Origin: Gymnopilus junonius
Lineage: Eukaryota > Basidiomycota > Agaricomycetes > Agaricales > Galerinaceae
DNA: 64,000 nt
Reading direction: 5' to 3'
Assembly: GCA_015501075.1 (NCBI GenBank)
Contig: JADNYJ010000025.1
Coordinates: forward strand, 1-64,000
The notes under the pieces are model-generated. The model was not told the origin of the DNA, searched no databases, and saw only the letters and a list, made by a program, of their open reading frames with translations. Positions 32,092 through 43,746 of the stretch are shown here, in pieces. The position numbers were made by a program, and so were the translations under genes. How positions within the stretch are numbered: position 1 is the first letter of the stretch; each line of letters opens with the position of its first letter.

Positions 32092-35000
32092 ATGATGGTG
32101 CAGGATCATGAGAAAAATGCAGCTCTGAAGTCCAAGGAGGAAGGTAACATGTTCTTCAAAGAAGGTCATCTTGCAGATCCACTTATATGTTCTTGGACAG
32201 ATGCACTGATTCAGTTTCATTTACAGATCTGTGAAAGCTTATAAAGAGGTAATGCTACCTTTATTTGATATAAATACAAAAATAGTAACACTGAAGGTTC
32301 TGTATTTAGGCTGAGAAACTAGACTCATCAAACCCCATTTATGCTTCAAATCTGAGTGTGGCACTCTATGAGCTTGGAGACTATGTGTCTGCCATGAACG
32401 CAGTTCTGAGATCATGGTCTGTTGTCAAGTCTCATTCAGACAGTTCAGATGTACTTCTCTCACTGAAACTGTCCATGCATCTTGCCAAATCATTCAATCA
32501 AGGCATCCAAGATGGGACAATCACTGCTTCTATCATAGAACAAAACACATCAGAGATCAAGGAGCTCAAGGACCTTTCATTGAAGGAGAGGGAATGTTCT
32601 GAAAATTCTCAAGCTTGGAACATTTGGAAGACCATTCAGTCAAGCCTTCAGCATCAGGACAAACTGTCCCATGAAGCCAAAGTTCATCTTTCAAAAATGC
32701 CAATGTACAAAGGAATGCTGTACATCCTTCATACCTCTAGCTGCTGCACCTTGCTTAATTGAAGGTGAAATTTCTAGTGATCCATATCAGACCTATTTTG
32801 TTGTATGTTGTCATTCATCTCATGGATTTCTCTCTAATGGGATCTGTGTTGGTAGTTCAGCATGGACCCTGTCATATCTCTCATCTCAGACTGGGGAACT
32901 GATGACAATGCTGATGACCCCATAAATTTGAGATCTCTCTCAAAGGACCAAATTTCTCAACTATCATTTCTTGTAGCAGGAGTTGGTGATGGTACATAAT
33001 TTTCTTCAAACATCCAGTTTCTTTGCTTGACGTGATATAGGGTGTCATGGGTTTGGAACAATCATTGGTCTGGGCAAGGCCTACAACAAGCTCAGCGCTG
33101 CACAGAAAAAAGACATAAAAGTGCATGTCACATTACTCAACATTCATTCCCTAGTGATAATGAGGAACCTCATCCTTTTCATGCTCATTGAAAAGTTGAT
33201 AGTAGCTGAAAAGGTGGATCCACAAATGCACCTTGAAATACAAGCCACCCTCATGTATGTTTATGTTGGATGGATTATCCATCCTATTGTCATGCTAGGT
33301 TCATCTATGTTTCAGCATATTTTAGTTGATCTCTCTCTTTCTAAATTCAACTTTCCACTCACAGACTGATGGCCATATGCAATGACCTCAAAACTTGACT
33401 TCAATGATCACTGCCCCATCTGCCACCTTGGCTTCACATTGATAGAAACAGCATCAAACCCATTATCCCCATTATTGACTTTGGGCTCACCAACACTATG
33501 ACTTCCTCCACTCTTCTTCAAAACATGAAACACAAATCTTCTGCTGAAAATATCAAGTTGCTCATCCAGTCAGATTACCCTGGCATCCGCAAGTCATTAG
33601 CAGGCCAGTGCTGGGAGGCTGAACAATCTTTAAAGAGTCTCTCCAATGAGACTTTGGTGTACCTCAGAAGAGTGATGCATTGGCCAGAGTTGGCTATTTC
33701 TTCACCCAGGACATTGAGGCAGATGTTGAATATGGAGAAACATTGGGAACAGGTGGTCAATTTCATGATGATGGCTCAGTTTGATCAAAACATTGAGCTC
33801 AGATTGACCCTAGAGGAAGAGTGGTATGGGGAAGTAGATGTTTTCATCCCACCTACTTTTCTCTTGTCCAAGCATCCTGGGTTTGAGGCATTCAGTAATA
33901 TCATACACTGCATTGCAGAGAATGTTGATGGAGCAAAGGTACAAGTGACTACAGCAAGGTATTTCCATCTATCCAAGCATGCTTATTTTGTTTTGATGAC
34001 AATCAACATCTCAGTTAAAGAAGATGGTCCTCAAGGACTGGAAAACAAACATGACCATTTTAGTGAGTATTTCTGTTGTTTTATTTGATTGCATTATTTA
34101 TGTGACTTTGCAGGATGCCATGGGTGGCGATTCAATAAATATATTGATAGACACATTTGGAATCATCCAGCAAACAGGATTGTTCAATAAAAAGCACAGT
34201 CTCAAAAATAATGATCCTCAGGGTGAATCAAAATGGCCTGCCTATTCTTATGTCACAACCTTTTTTGATGGCATTATTGATGCTATCAAGTCAATGCATC
34301 AGGAAAAAGGGTATTTGCTTTATAGCAATACAAGCTATTTGGTTCTTTGCAAACTCTATAGAGTTACATAGAGGCTTTGTGTTGCTTTGGCCATGCTGTG
34401 GGAGCTTTATGAAGTCTCTAAAGCAATATGAAGCCTCTGTATAGCTCTATATGTCTTTAAAATTGAGTTACAAGGAAGGGTAGCTTTGTAGACTTATAAA
34501 GCAAAACCCTTTTTCCTGATGTGGAAGAAAGACTCAAAGTCAAGCTCATCTGCAGGGAAGTTAACCAGGAGCTCTTGAAAGTTTGGCTAGGTACAGATAG
34601 CAAGCCAACAGAGTTCCCAAAGAAGTTCACTAGAATCTGGTTGAGTAATATCCTGTGAGTACCTACATCTTGCAATTTCTTCAACATAATCATTATCATT
34701 TACTATGTACAGGGATTATACACACGGAACCTTATCAACTGCCATGTGCATGCTTCTGGCATTACAGGATGACATGGATTTCTCAGTTACCTCAAATTGT
34801 ATGTTTAATTTGCCAGTATGGAAAAGTGATGATGAATTCTGCTACAAGTTCATTTCATTTTCTATGATTTCACTTATGCTGCCTTCACCTGCTTACTTCA
34901 GTTATACACTCCTTCTTCCCAAAGACCTCAAGTGCTACCTAGGATTCTGTACCATCAGAGGACAGGCTGTACAAACATTCTTGACTCTTGCTCCTCACCT

Positions 35001-35796
35001 TCTTCCTTGGCCACTTACCACCTTGGCCTCTTGTGAAGAATTACATTTTTGGCTTGCATGTCTCCTTCTTTCCCTTGTTTCACCCAGAATATCCCAAGCA
35101 CATCCTGATTTCATCAAGCTCTCAAACAATCTTGTCACATTTGTCCAACTTTTGGTTGAGCTGAGAAGCATTGGTTACCCAAGCCACTGGCTTTCAGATT
35201 TCATCCATGCTGTCTTTGGAGGGACACTCTTAGTAGATCACTTGACATACAAGGGAACCACACCCTGCCCTGTCTCTGAGCTATACCAGAAGTCACCTTT
35301 ACATTGAGTTTGCTTAGATCCATGGTATGCTGAGCTTGAAGCAATACTTGTTTCAGCTTGACATGGCTTGCCTTTTGCCATTCAAGTCCCTACTGAAGGC
35401 AGCTCTGGTGCCAAGACCACTGAGGAGATTGGATTATACAAAGCTGCTCCAGATCCAGGCATGATTTTCTCCGTGTTACAACTTCCACTTTTCAACAACA
35501 TTGTTTGTCTTTTGTTTTATGAAAAATCCTCTGATCTATCTGGACGTTCTCTCAATGATCTGATCAGAGATTTACCAGAAATTGTTGATGGTCAAGTGCA
35601 GCCCACTCGAGGAGTGTTCTATGTCTTTACATCTGTAGACTTTGTCAATTTGAAGAAGCCTGAAGTCCATTGGAGGATGAGCAAACCCTTGGCACAAAGG
35701 ATGAAATGCAAGGGATGGTCGATGATCATTTTGCGCATAAACATATTCAAGAAAAGTTTGTCATTTTTCCTCAGAAATAATTTTATTTACTTATAA
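32092..35796 (+). pseudogene. TPR-DUF4470-type protein gene, probably decayed
   Basis: The 5' exons encode a TPR-like start: DHEKNAALKSKEEGN, then NPIYASNLSVALYELGDY, followed by a region with LSKMPMYKGM. Next comes a DUF4470-like segment: LSFLVAGVGDG, an intron, CHGFGTIIGLGKAYNKLSAA, VHVTLLNIHSLVIMRNL and YVYVGWIIHPIVM. Later exons (33498-34088, 34110-34371, 34705-35307, 35368-35796) keep family-like text such as LGFCTIRGQAVQTF, RSIGYPSHWLSDFIHAVFGG and LVFF-like VCLLFYEKSSD. Proteins of this build are expanded in Agaricomycetes; their function is unknown. Intron borders in the 3' half are uncertain. Stops such as the one ending at 35307 suggest decay, but a spliced functional gene is not excluded. 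CpG is nearly absent. Confidence 0.55.
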
Positions 35797-35987
35797 ACGG
35801 GTTCTTTTTCAAATTAGTAACGGATCCCTGTCCAGCCAGGGCATGGCAAAATGTTGACGTTGATGTTAAGCGATATAAGCATCCGATATAGTGTATGCCA
35901 TCATTGCTTCGCAACAATGATTGTGTTTTATACCAAAAATCCCTGAGTTTTATGTATAGATGTAGGTCCCTGAGATATGCAGACGTC

Positions 35988-38425
35988 TTACGTATCTACT
36001 TTGTTTAGATATTCGTTAGTTGCTCCCCATAGTTTTTTGTAATAAGGATAAGACATTCGAGCTAGGGTGCCGAAATTTCCCCGACGACATAATGATATTA
36101 GGGCATCCGATTTATCTGCCTGGCTTACGAAAAAGGCGGCTTGGTCCACTGCCCCCAAAGGATCGAATACGTGGAGCCAAGGGAGGTTGGGAATATATGT
36201 TTCTACCACGGAACACAGGGCTCTATGATTGTCGCAGATATAGTAAAGCAAAAGCACAGCAGCAGTTGCATATCTTTCCCCAGTTAAGGTATATGCACCA
36301 GACATGCTGGAGTCCAGCAGGAATTCCCGAAGAAGTTTGAGATAACCGTCAGGATCCGAATCATCCTCTGGTGCATTAACATAAAGGAGCGTGAGGCGTC
36401 GGTTGTCGATATCACTCTGAACCAGCGCGCCAAGTTCATTGACACTTTGGAAGCGGCGGAAGAGCCAATCACGGGCAGTAAATGTAGCAGAGTAGCCTAT
36501 GCAGGCGACGAGATACGTCAGGTACGGGCTGGCATAATATACATCTAAGTGTTGCCTTAGAACGTCTTCATATGTTCTGAGATAGGCAAATGACACATCT
36601 TTCAATTTCTAAGAAATTGTACGTGAACCTTTCATGGAGAGAAATGCAGAAGGAAAGAACCATACCTCATTTTGTAACAATTCTACAAGCCAGGGTAAAA
36701 ACTTGATGTTAAATTCAGAGATCAATGATAGAGTTGCCTTGGAGTGGGTATTTTTTAACTCCACATAAATTCGAGAAAGGGATAAGGAGACAATGTCGTC
36801 CCAAATTTCAAAAACATCAGAAAATGCCATAGAGAAGTGCCTCATAATTAGCGTCATTGCAAGACGATGTGCCCTGGCAAAAGAGGCATCGGAAAACGGC
36901 TTGACTGAGGCAGGAGTATCAGAAACTGTAATTAACGTGCGAAGCAAGGACCCACATGAGAGGAATTTGAAGCATTTGCGAATGATCTCGTTGCATTTTG
37001 ACTTCATGTCAATGTGGAATTGTCCTGATCTTGATTTGTCAAGAAGAAAATCATGTAGAGATTCATGTAGAAATCGAAATGGCTCCTTTGCTTCATCCTG
37101 CGAGACGGAGATGATGGAGGAGAGGTCACAAAAGAAGATCTCAATATCACCCCGTTCTAAAAAGAAAAGGTCTTCTACAACCTCAATAGGACCAGCGAAA
37201 TTCTCGAGGAGGTAGAAGCTGACGATCAGAAGAATTTGATTAACCTCAATGGCCGAGGAGAAAATGTGCTTGTATAAGGTATCCAGTTCAGAGAGTGGGT
37301 GATCTCCCTGGGGTGGTCGAATATTTAGGATGACCTCAAGGCGGTGGTGAGGCCGATGTCGGCTAGACCCACCATACTTGATCACTGTAGATGCGTAAAT
37401 AAACTGGCCTGACGACTTCCGAGCCAGATATTTGATGTTGTCCCTCGTAGGCCAGTGTAATGGGATGTATCGCCTGAATGGATGAGTTTCTGTAATCTCC
37501 TTAAATTTGGCCTCCAGATAAAATTCGATATCGCGTTCTGGGAAATATGTTTCGTCTAGAACAAGTTCGGTTAGATTTCCAGCCAAATTCGGTGAGCTAA
37601 ACTTGATTGAGATTTCATGCTCCGAACGACTTGAGATGAGAAAACGTAATGGAGGAAGATGGCGATCACGTATTCCGCGAAAGATAGCTTCTAGGATGTC
37701 ACTCTGAGATCGACGTTCTAAGCATTCATCAAGAGCATCGATTACGATGAGGCGTGGAAAGGATGTGCCATTGGGGAATTCTGTGTCTGAAATTTGAATA
37801 CTGAGTGGGTCGATGATAAATGACTCGAACTGCGTCGACAGCGATCTACTGAACACGAGGGGATCACGTTCGATGGTCTCAATTAACTTGTCGCGAGCTT
37901 CAGGTAGAGCGAGAGCAATCTGATATCCAATAGTTGAGAAAATAAATTTGGCTTGGTTTCGACTGGAATCTGAACCGCCAAAGAAGAAGCTAGCGAGTAG
38001 TTGGCCATCTGAGGAACAACGATCCGCAATGGTCTGTGAAATGGCAGATTTACCAGCACCGGCGGCTCCATGGAGCCACATAATCTGAGGATTTGAGCTC
38101 TCAAGGTCTTCACGAGAGACCCAGTCAAGTATTCTGCTGATGACTTCGACCCTCGTGTTCTCGTGACATCGTGGCGGATCCAGACGTGCGTTCGAGTTGT
38201 GAAAGGCATTGGGTGAGACAGCCTCTTTTAGTAAATCAAACCCGTTTTCTGGACAAGAGCTGTCAATTATCATGTGCTAAAGAAAATGAGAGGAAAGTAG
38301 CAATATTTCTTACTCCCAGTCCCTTGCAATTGTATTGTCTGCCGGTTATCGTTAACTTGTGTGAATGTTCCCCCTGATATGACAGAACCAGTGATTGTCA
38401 ACATTGAAGAACTCCTGGGATCCAT
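35988..38425 (-). CDS. NACHT NTPase (NLR-like) protein
   Basis: NACHT proteins are signal-transducing NTPases; in fungi many act in non-self recognition. Three exons (38314-38425, 36666-38248, 35988-36608) join in phase to 771 residues. Residues 1-37 are Gly/Asn/Gln-rich (SVISGGTFTQVNDNRQ), a common lead-in to this family. They are followed by AVSPNAFHNSNARLDPPRC. The NACHT domain has its P-loop GAAGAGKS at about 98-105 and Walker B LIVIDALDE at about 204-212, with the sensor RFLISSR after it. The C-terminal ~400 residues contain FRFLHESLHDFLLD, typical of the family, but no clear WD40, ankyrin or TPR repeats. The start is the only ATG giving the motif-bearing first exon. It stands just outside the decayed island and is CpG-normal. 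Confidence 0.88.
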
Positions 38426-38754
38426 AGCTACTTTGAAGCGATAGCATGTGTAGACGTCTTATCGAGGAAGATGGTAAAATACATCGGACAACCTCCCACA
38501 TAACTCGAACCGTTTCGCACGTACTTCCGCGTACACAGCCTCTTGATTACGTTGAGAGGCCATTGCGTCATTGAAAAGGCACTGAAGTCATGGAGAAGCC
38601 CTTTACCAAGAATGATGCATTATTTAGATGGTTACCATTGAAAAAAACAGAAGAATTTGGACCATAGCTAGTAGTACAGCTCAGTAGTAGAGATATTGTA
38701 CATTGCAGACAGACTACTACGTCAAAGGTGGCGTCCAGTGAGGCGGATACACCT
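38426..38754. other. Intergenic between the NACHT gene and a small-protein gene
   Basis: 329 bp holding the promoter of the NACHT gene and the 3' flank of the small-protein gene, both transcribed leftward. A short 64-codon minus-strand frame (38568-38762) shows no family resemblance. Confidence 0.4.
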
Positions 38755-39359
38755 TTAGGCATTCTGAATGGGAGCAGGACCGTCTATAGACACCTGGTTC
38801 AACGACATGACCCTTCTGCCGTCGAAAAAGCCGTGAATGGGGGAGGGCTTGGGTTGCGGAACATCTGGATCTTGAGCAATTCTAATTGACGCTAAGCACT
38901 TTACATTCCACTCAACGAAGTGATGACTTACACAACATTAAGGGACGCAGTCACTTGACGGATGACAGGAGCACCGAGGACCCTAATGCCCTCTACGATT
39001 GATGCTTTGTAGAAAACGCCGACGGAACCGGCCTAACGTACAACCAGTCAAATCCTTTTCATTAGAACTTTAAAAAGGTGAACAAAACTCACTGTAATAG
39101 GATTGTTGGAGTCAGCTGGAACCTCCACAGCGCCAGAGAACGTAACCGTGGCACTCTGCTCGTCAAACTTCTCCGCAGAGATGTTATTGACAAAGTCGGC
39201 GCGAGAGACGCTCACGCCGTTGACGGTGATCGCGACCTTATCAGAGAGGAATGCATTGACGGCGCTGGTGAAATTGGTCTGGTTCGTAGCATTAAAGATG
39301 CTTGTGAGATGCTGCTCAGTCCAGTTGGTAAGATTTGGAAGGACGATGTTGGTCGACAT
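38755..39359 (-). CDS. Small hypothetical protein (NTF2-like?), copy 1
   Basis: Three exons (39093-39359, 38932-39032, 38755-38881) give 164 residues. It begins MSTNIVLPNLTNWTEQHLTS, followed by IFNATNQTNFTSAVNAFLSD, VNGVSVSRADF, then AGSVGVFYKASIVEGI and LNVVIAQDPDVPQP, ending HGFFDGRRVMSLNQVS. The layout of helices followed by strands and the NAFLSDKVAITVNG pattern suggest a SnoaL/NTF2-like fold; this is inference. The family occurs in many basidiomycetes without known function. No signal peptide is seen. Copy 2 at 40.7-41.3 kb has identical exon lengths. Confidence 0.75.
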
Positions 39360-40686
39360 TGAGCGCGCTGGATAGCAAAATGAAAATGAGGATCAGTGTT
39401 TAGAAAGAAAAGATTCAAGGGCAAACGTTTGCTGGTCCTATTTTATAGACTTCCGCTGTTCATAAGCGATGCCTGTCAGTACATAAAAAGATAGGATAAT
39501 AAGCGAGCGTGGCGGTCGGCGGCGGCGATGAAGTTGCTACATTATGATGCTTACCCCAGATATCCTAAAATCTCGGAGCACCAACAAGCTCTACGTCAGA
39601 CGACAATGCTCACAAACTAGTGACAGTTACGGATGAAAAGCAGTACATAACCATAACTCCATGTTTGTCATATCTCGAGCCATTCACAGACGATTAGTCC
39701 GAGGTCGGTAGAGCCGACGATACACGACAATCAAGACGATCTTCCAGAGCACAGATCTGATATCCCTAGGAATTGTCAGGGTGAAATGGAACCAAGCAGA
39801 GAACGGGTATCAAGGAGACCCATTGTGGAGAGTTTGATACGTAAAACCATTAGCATTTAGTTAGGCGGGTCTATCCAGTGAAGTAGTGACGGGTTGACCA
39901 GATGCCTGACCCAAGGAATTGGTCGGAAACAAAGATCGGAAGACGTGATGTGGAAGCATTTGCACAACAGAGACAAATACTTTGAAAACTTTGATTGGTC
40001 ACGCGACAAGCCACAGCAATCCCGCTCCTTGATTAAAATTCCTTGACCAACGCAAGCATTTGTATCTCCAAATTCTCTTGCGTTGCAGAGTGCACAAAAA
40101 GTACCGAGGTTTAAAGCTTGAGGACCTTCCAGAGGGAGAAACATTTCCTTTCAAAATTTGGAGTAAGCTCTCTGCAAGCTCTCTAACTGAAGCTGAATTC
40201 GGCATTCGTTGCCTACTAGTAGATCCGTACACGTTGGAGGTTTGATATTGGCCTCCCAATGAATCTATACCAGCCTTTTTTGGAACCCTTGAATGGCGGA
40301 TGAGACAAATTGGGTGGTATTTCTGACTTCAGTAGACTTACCGATCCATTCAGTTGGCGGGGCATACATCCTAGCTCCATTTTCCTTGGAGCAGTCTTCC
40401 ACAACGATGTGGCGCCATGCATTTAGGTATGCTATCGTCTACATTCCCTGAGAACATTTCATTGATCGAGGTGAAAATATTATAGTCACTACTTCTTGTA
40501 AGCAGACGAATAGAATTACTCCGCAGTTGTTAGCACCCCTGCTACTACGAAATGCAGATCGTTATGCAACGTTACAAGTATATCATTCCTTTTATCTCGG
40601 CGTTACATCAGCAACTCAATATGCTACATTACGAAACTACAGATGAAATTGATACAAATTATCGGTCGATTACTGAAGGCTGCAGC
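39360..40686. other. Spacer between tandem copies with a possible coding relic
   Basis: Mostly non-coding. On the plus strand 40060-40317 reads as protein-like text with one TGA at 40243: LKLEDLPEGETFPFKIWSKL, then RCLLVDPYTLEV, stop, YWPPNESIPAFFGTLEWRMR. It may be a decayed gene fragment of unknown family. On the minus strand a 95-codon frame at 39857-40144 overlaps it and is unlikely to be real. Confidence 0.35.
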
Positions 40687-41296
40687 TTATGCGCTCTGAG
40701 TAGTCGCTGGGACTTCGGTGGAGACTTGATTTAATGCTGTGACTCTCCTGCAGTCGGAGTAGCCCCTCATTGGCGAAGACGTTGGTTGCGGGACGTCAGG
40801 GTCTTGCTCGATTCTGGTCAATTTGCATCCGGTAAGTTTAATGTTCAGTTGATCCTCGGAAAAGAGAACTTACACTACGTTTAGAGACCCAGAGTACTGA
40901 TTAGTAACGGCAGCGTCTTGGACTGTAATGTTTTCGGCAATGGTGGCATTGTAGAAAAGCCCAACACATCCTGCCTGAAGAACGTAAAGTTAAATTCTGA
41001 TTGAGGACACAAACAACGAAATTACTCACTGCAGTAGGGTTTTGCGCATCCTTTGCAACCTGGACAGCATCATTGAAGGTCACCTCAGCGCCCGCCTCGT
41101 CAAACTTCTCTGTCTGGAATTGTTTAATAAATTCAGCTCGGGAGACATTCGCGCCGTTGAGCGTGAGCTTGGCTTTGTGAGAAAGGAAGGCGTCGATGGC
41201 TCCGTTGAAGTCTGCCTGATTCGTTGCGTTGAAGATAGCAGTTAAGTGGTTCATTGTCCACCTCGAGAGGTTGGGGAGCATCATAGCTGTGGACAT
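40687..41296 (-). CDS. Small hypothetical protein (NTF2-like?), copy 2
   Basis: Exons 41030-41296, 40874-40974 and 40687-40813 are 267, 101 and 127 nt, exactly the lengths in copy 1, and give 164 residues. Matching blocks are LPNLSRWTMNHLTA, IFNATNQADFNGAIDAFLSH, LNGANVSRAEF, AGCVGLFYNATIAENI and LNVVIEQDPDVPQP. The C-terminal block is altered (MRGYSDCRRVTALNQVS). The pair arose by tandem duplication with no exon-length change since. Function unknown, as for copy 1. Confidence 0.75.
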
Positions 41297-42299
41297 TGTT
41301 GTTGAGTGTTGATTGAGTAAAGTTTAGGATGGAAAGCTGTTTGCTGTATTGTGAAGAAAAGGTAAGCAGATCCAGTAGGTCCTTTTTATGCCCCGCTGAC
41401 TTGCCTGCTTATAGAGGTATGAGTAATGGCGATATTATTAAATGAGCGAGGCTTGGTCCAAGGCGAGTCCCATCTAGTGCTTACTCCGAATGTCCTCGAA
41501 GTTCGGAGCCCGCTCTGTCCTTAAAATAAGAACTTCTTGCGCAGGCTGGGCATTTCAAAGGCTGATCATAATCGTCGGACGTGTCTAGAGCCGTCAAGGG
41601 TTGGATGTGAGCGGAACACAAGATCGAAGACAGTCGTTGTCGAGACTGACAGTGCTTCTTAGTGCGTCGGAGGGGCCTAGCCCGAATCTAAATTTGTCTG
41701 CTCGAGGTATCTGTGAGAAGGTTTATTTTGATCCCTGTGTATTTCAGATCGAAGGAATCAAAATCCTTAAAGAAGAAGGATTCACGGAAAGAAATCGGAA
41801 AACGAGTTCGGGTCACGCATATTGGAACTTTTTTGTAATTGGATGATGGTTTGATGCAAGGTGAGTCCCAGGCGGCGATATTTGACAGTTCTCATCCATG
41901 ACGCACTGGATTACATGTCATATCACGCCTAAGGTCTTGAGCTTTGCATTGACTGGATTACAGTCCACTGCTTGCGCCCCTCATTTCATGCGGGGGTGCG
42001 ACTTATTTTTAGAACAAAAGCGCTGTCCTAGTGTACAGCACGAAGGTACGCGCAACGGTCACTTGATGATCGGTACAAGGTCACCTGTCCCCCATTATCG
42101 GACCTAGTAAGTTATCTACATCGTCCTGTCAGAAAACAAAATGTCGAAGGCGGTGTGGCGTTTCGGCAATGTAAATATTTGTAGCGTTTTCCGAATATTG
42201 TGTTGCTAGATTCCCAGTCCTTTGTCCAACGTTTCCACCTAGCCGCTTACTACTGCAGGGGGGTGCAAGACGATGGCCTTTAATTTGAGACCAAGATAG
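41297..42299. other. Intergenic region
   Basis: No gene recognised in about 1 kb. Short plus-strand frames at 41601-41846 and 41898-42107 lack splice support and family resemblance. Confidence 0.4.
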
Positions 42300-42880
42300 C
42301 TGCGGCGAGAAAAGTTATGAACGAAACTCAGAGCGATAAGGAGATGGGCTACATTGGTGAGTTCCTTCTGGGTTGCCCAGGCTCGTGAAGCAGCCTTGGG
42401 TGATATATTGCGTTTTAGAACTGGGAAATACCCCATACCAAGTTTCTAACTTAGGTCAAGCTCCAGCCCTTTGACCGAGTATTTTACTTCACAAGAGAAG
42501 GCATGGTGAGGCACCGAATTTCACCAAATGCCAGAATTGTTAGCTTCAATAGAGAATTTTTGGCAATGAATTGGTTGACCATAACCAATGCACTTTTCGT
42601 GAGTTATGCATGAGTAACTTACTAAGGGATGCTATTTTGACGTTTCCACTCGCGTTTGGTATGGAATTTGGATTGCGGTTTGGTTTGGCTTCCCAGTTTC
42701 CACAACGCTATGGTATTTTCTAACACCGTTGCCGCCACGTAGTAGATCTGGCAGCTAGGAATGCTTCCGAATGCGAGATCTGAGTCGACTGTTGTGAACC
42801 GGGCGACGGTTGAGGATGGAGCGGCATAGGAAAAAATGGAAGCTTGGGCACTTGAGGTATTAACACAGTCTTGTTACTTG
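42300..42880. repeat. Direct duplication, copy A (partner 43200-44130)
   Basis: Two blocks recur about 0.9-1.3 kb to the right in the same orientation. The first has CTACATTGGTGAGTT and CCAGGCTCGTGAAGCAG (42350-42392 and 43250-43304). The second runs from GAATTGGTTGAC through CCACAACGCTATGGTA to GAGGATGGAGC(G/A)GCATA (42568-42828 and 43860-44110). The minus strand of copy A reads protein-like text (SYAAPSSTVARFTTVDSDLA, then VAATVLENTIALWKLGSQ) shared with copy B. This copy lacks the membrane-protein fragment found in B. Confidence 0.6.
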
Positions 42881-43361
42881 TAGGCCAAGGACTGACGTAT
42901 CATATCTGTCGTAGCTACTACTTAAATAATGCGACTGAGAATAATTACGCGGGAGGAGTTTTGAATCAGATTAACCAATAGCAACGCCCTAGAGGACAGC
43001 CATTTGCGTTACGTTCGACTGTCAGTCGTTGTTCGCATGCCTAGAGAAAAAAGCTGTGTGGCATGCCTTTACATAAGTATATATAGAGTACGGAGTTTTC
43101 TTGATTTTTATCACTCCCTCTCTGGCGGACGTTCTCTTGCAGGTCAGCAGCATTGTCCAAGATCAACATCTCAAGTTTATGCTGCCTAATTGGGAAGAAA
43201 ATTAGTCGCAGGAGTAAGGATTGGTGCTGGGGAGATATTCGGAGATGGATCTACATTGGTGAGTTTCTTCTTTATTAAGCTTTTATCCCCAGGCTCGTGA
43301 AGCAGAAACGGGACACGGTCGGAGGCGTACTATTGCGTTAAGGTGCTTACCTATTATTCAG

Positions 43362-43711
43362 CTTCCGCTATGTTATCTTCGGTGGTTGTATGGATTCTGT
43401 CGGGGCTTGTCATTGCGTGGCTGAAGAAGGTCCCATCTGCTGACGTCCACGAACTTAATCATGTCTTTTCCCCGACTATCACCTTGGTGCTTGCATTATT
43501 AATGGCGAGTCTGTTAGCTGGAGGTATAGGGTGCGTGGGACAACTATTTCAAAGGGATTTCGAACTTTCGAATGAAACTTCTGTATAATGCATTAGAGTT
43601 ATATTGCATCAGGATTTCAAAGGTGGTTGGGCAACCTTTATGAAGGTTATCATCCAATAGTGAACCTTTTTTGTCTGCTCTTTTTCTGCATTTGTACTTC
43701 GTGGTCACCAG
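43362..43711 (+). pseudogene. Fragment of a four-helix membrane protein gene
   Basis: After an acceptor (TTATTCAG) the segment WILSGLVIAWLKKVPSADVH matches WVLAGLIVAWLKKLPEADVH of the intact gene at 57.7-58.5 kb, including the intron position after GGGI. Exon 3 is present (GGWATFMKVII, then in another frame FCICTSWSP before a GT donor) but is frameshifted with stops. Exon 1 and exon 4 are not found. It is a truncated, dispersed paralogue on the opposite strand. Confidence 0.7.
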
Positions 43712-43746
43712 GTTTGTTAACTTTTTTGAAATTTGTTAATGGGATG

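Noticed and set aside
20288..35800. The island as horizontally acquired DNA
   Set aside because: Its odd composition is explained by CpG loss; the recognisable genes and transposons in it are normal Agaricomycete families.
36793..37215. 140-codon plus-strand frame inside the NACHT gene
   Set aside because: Antisense shadow of a well-supported exon.
29705..38425. A new defence operon formed by HET, TPR and NACHT genes
   Set aside because: They are on different strands, two are decayed, and eukaryotic neighbours are not an operon; kept only as a locus-level hypothesis.
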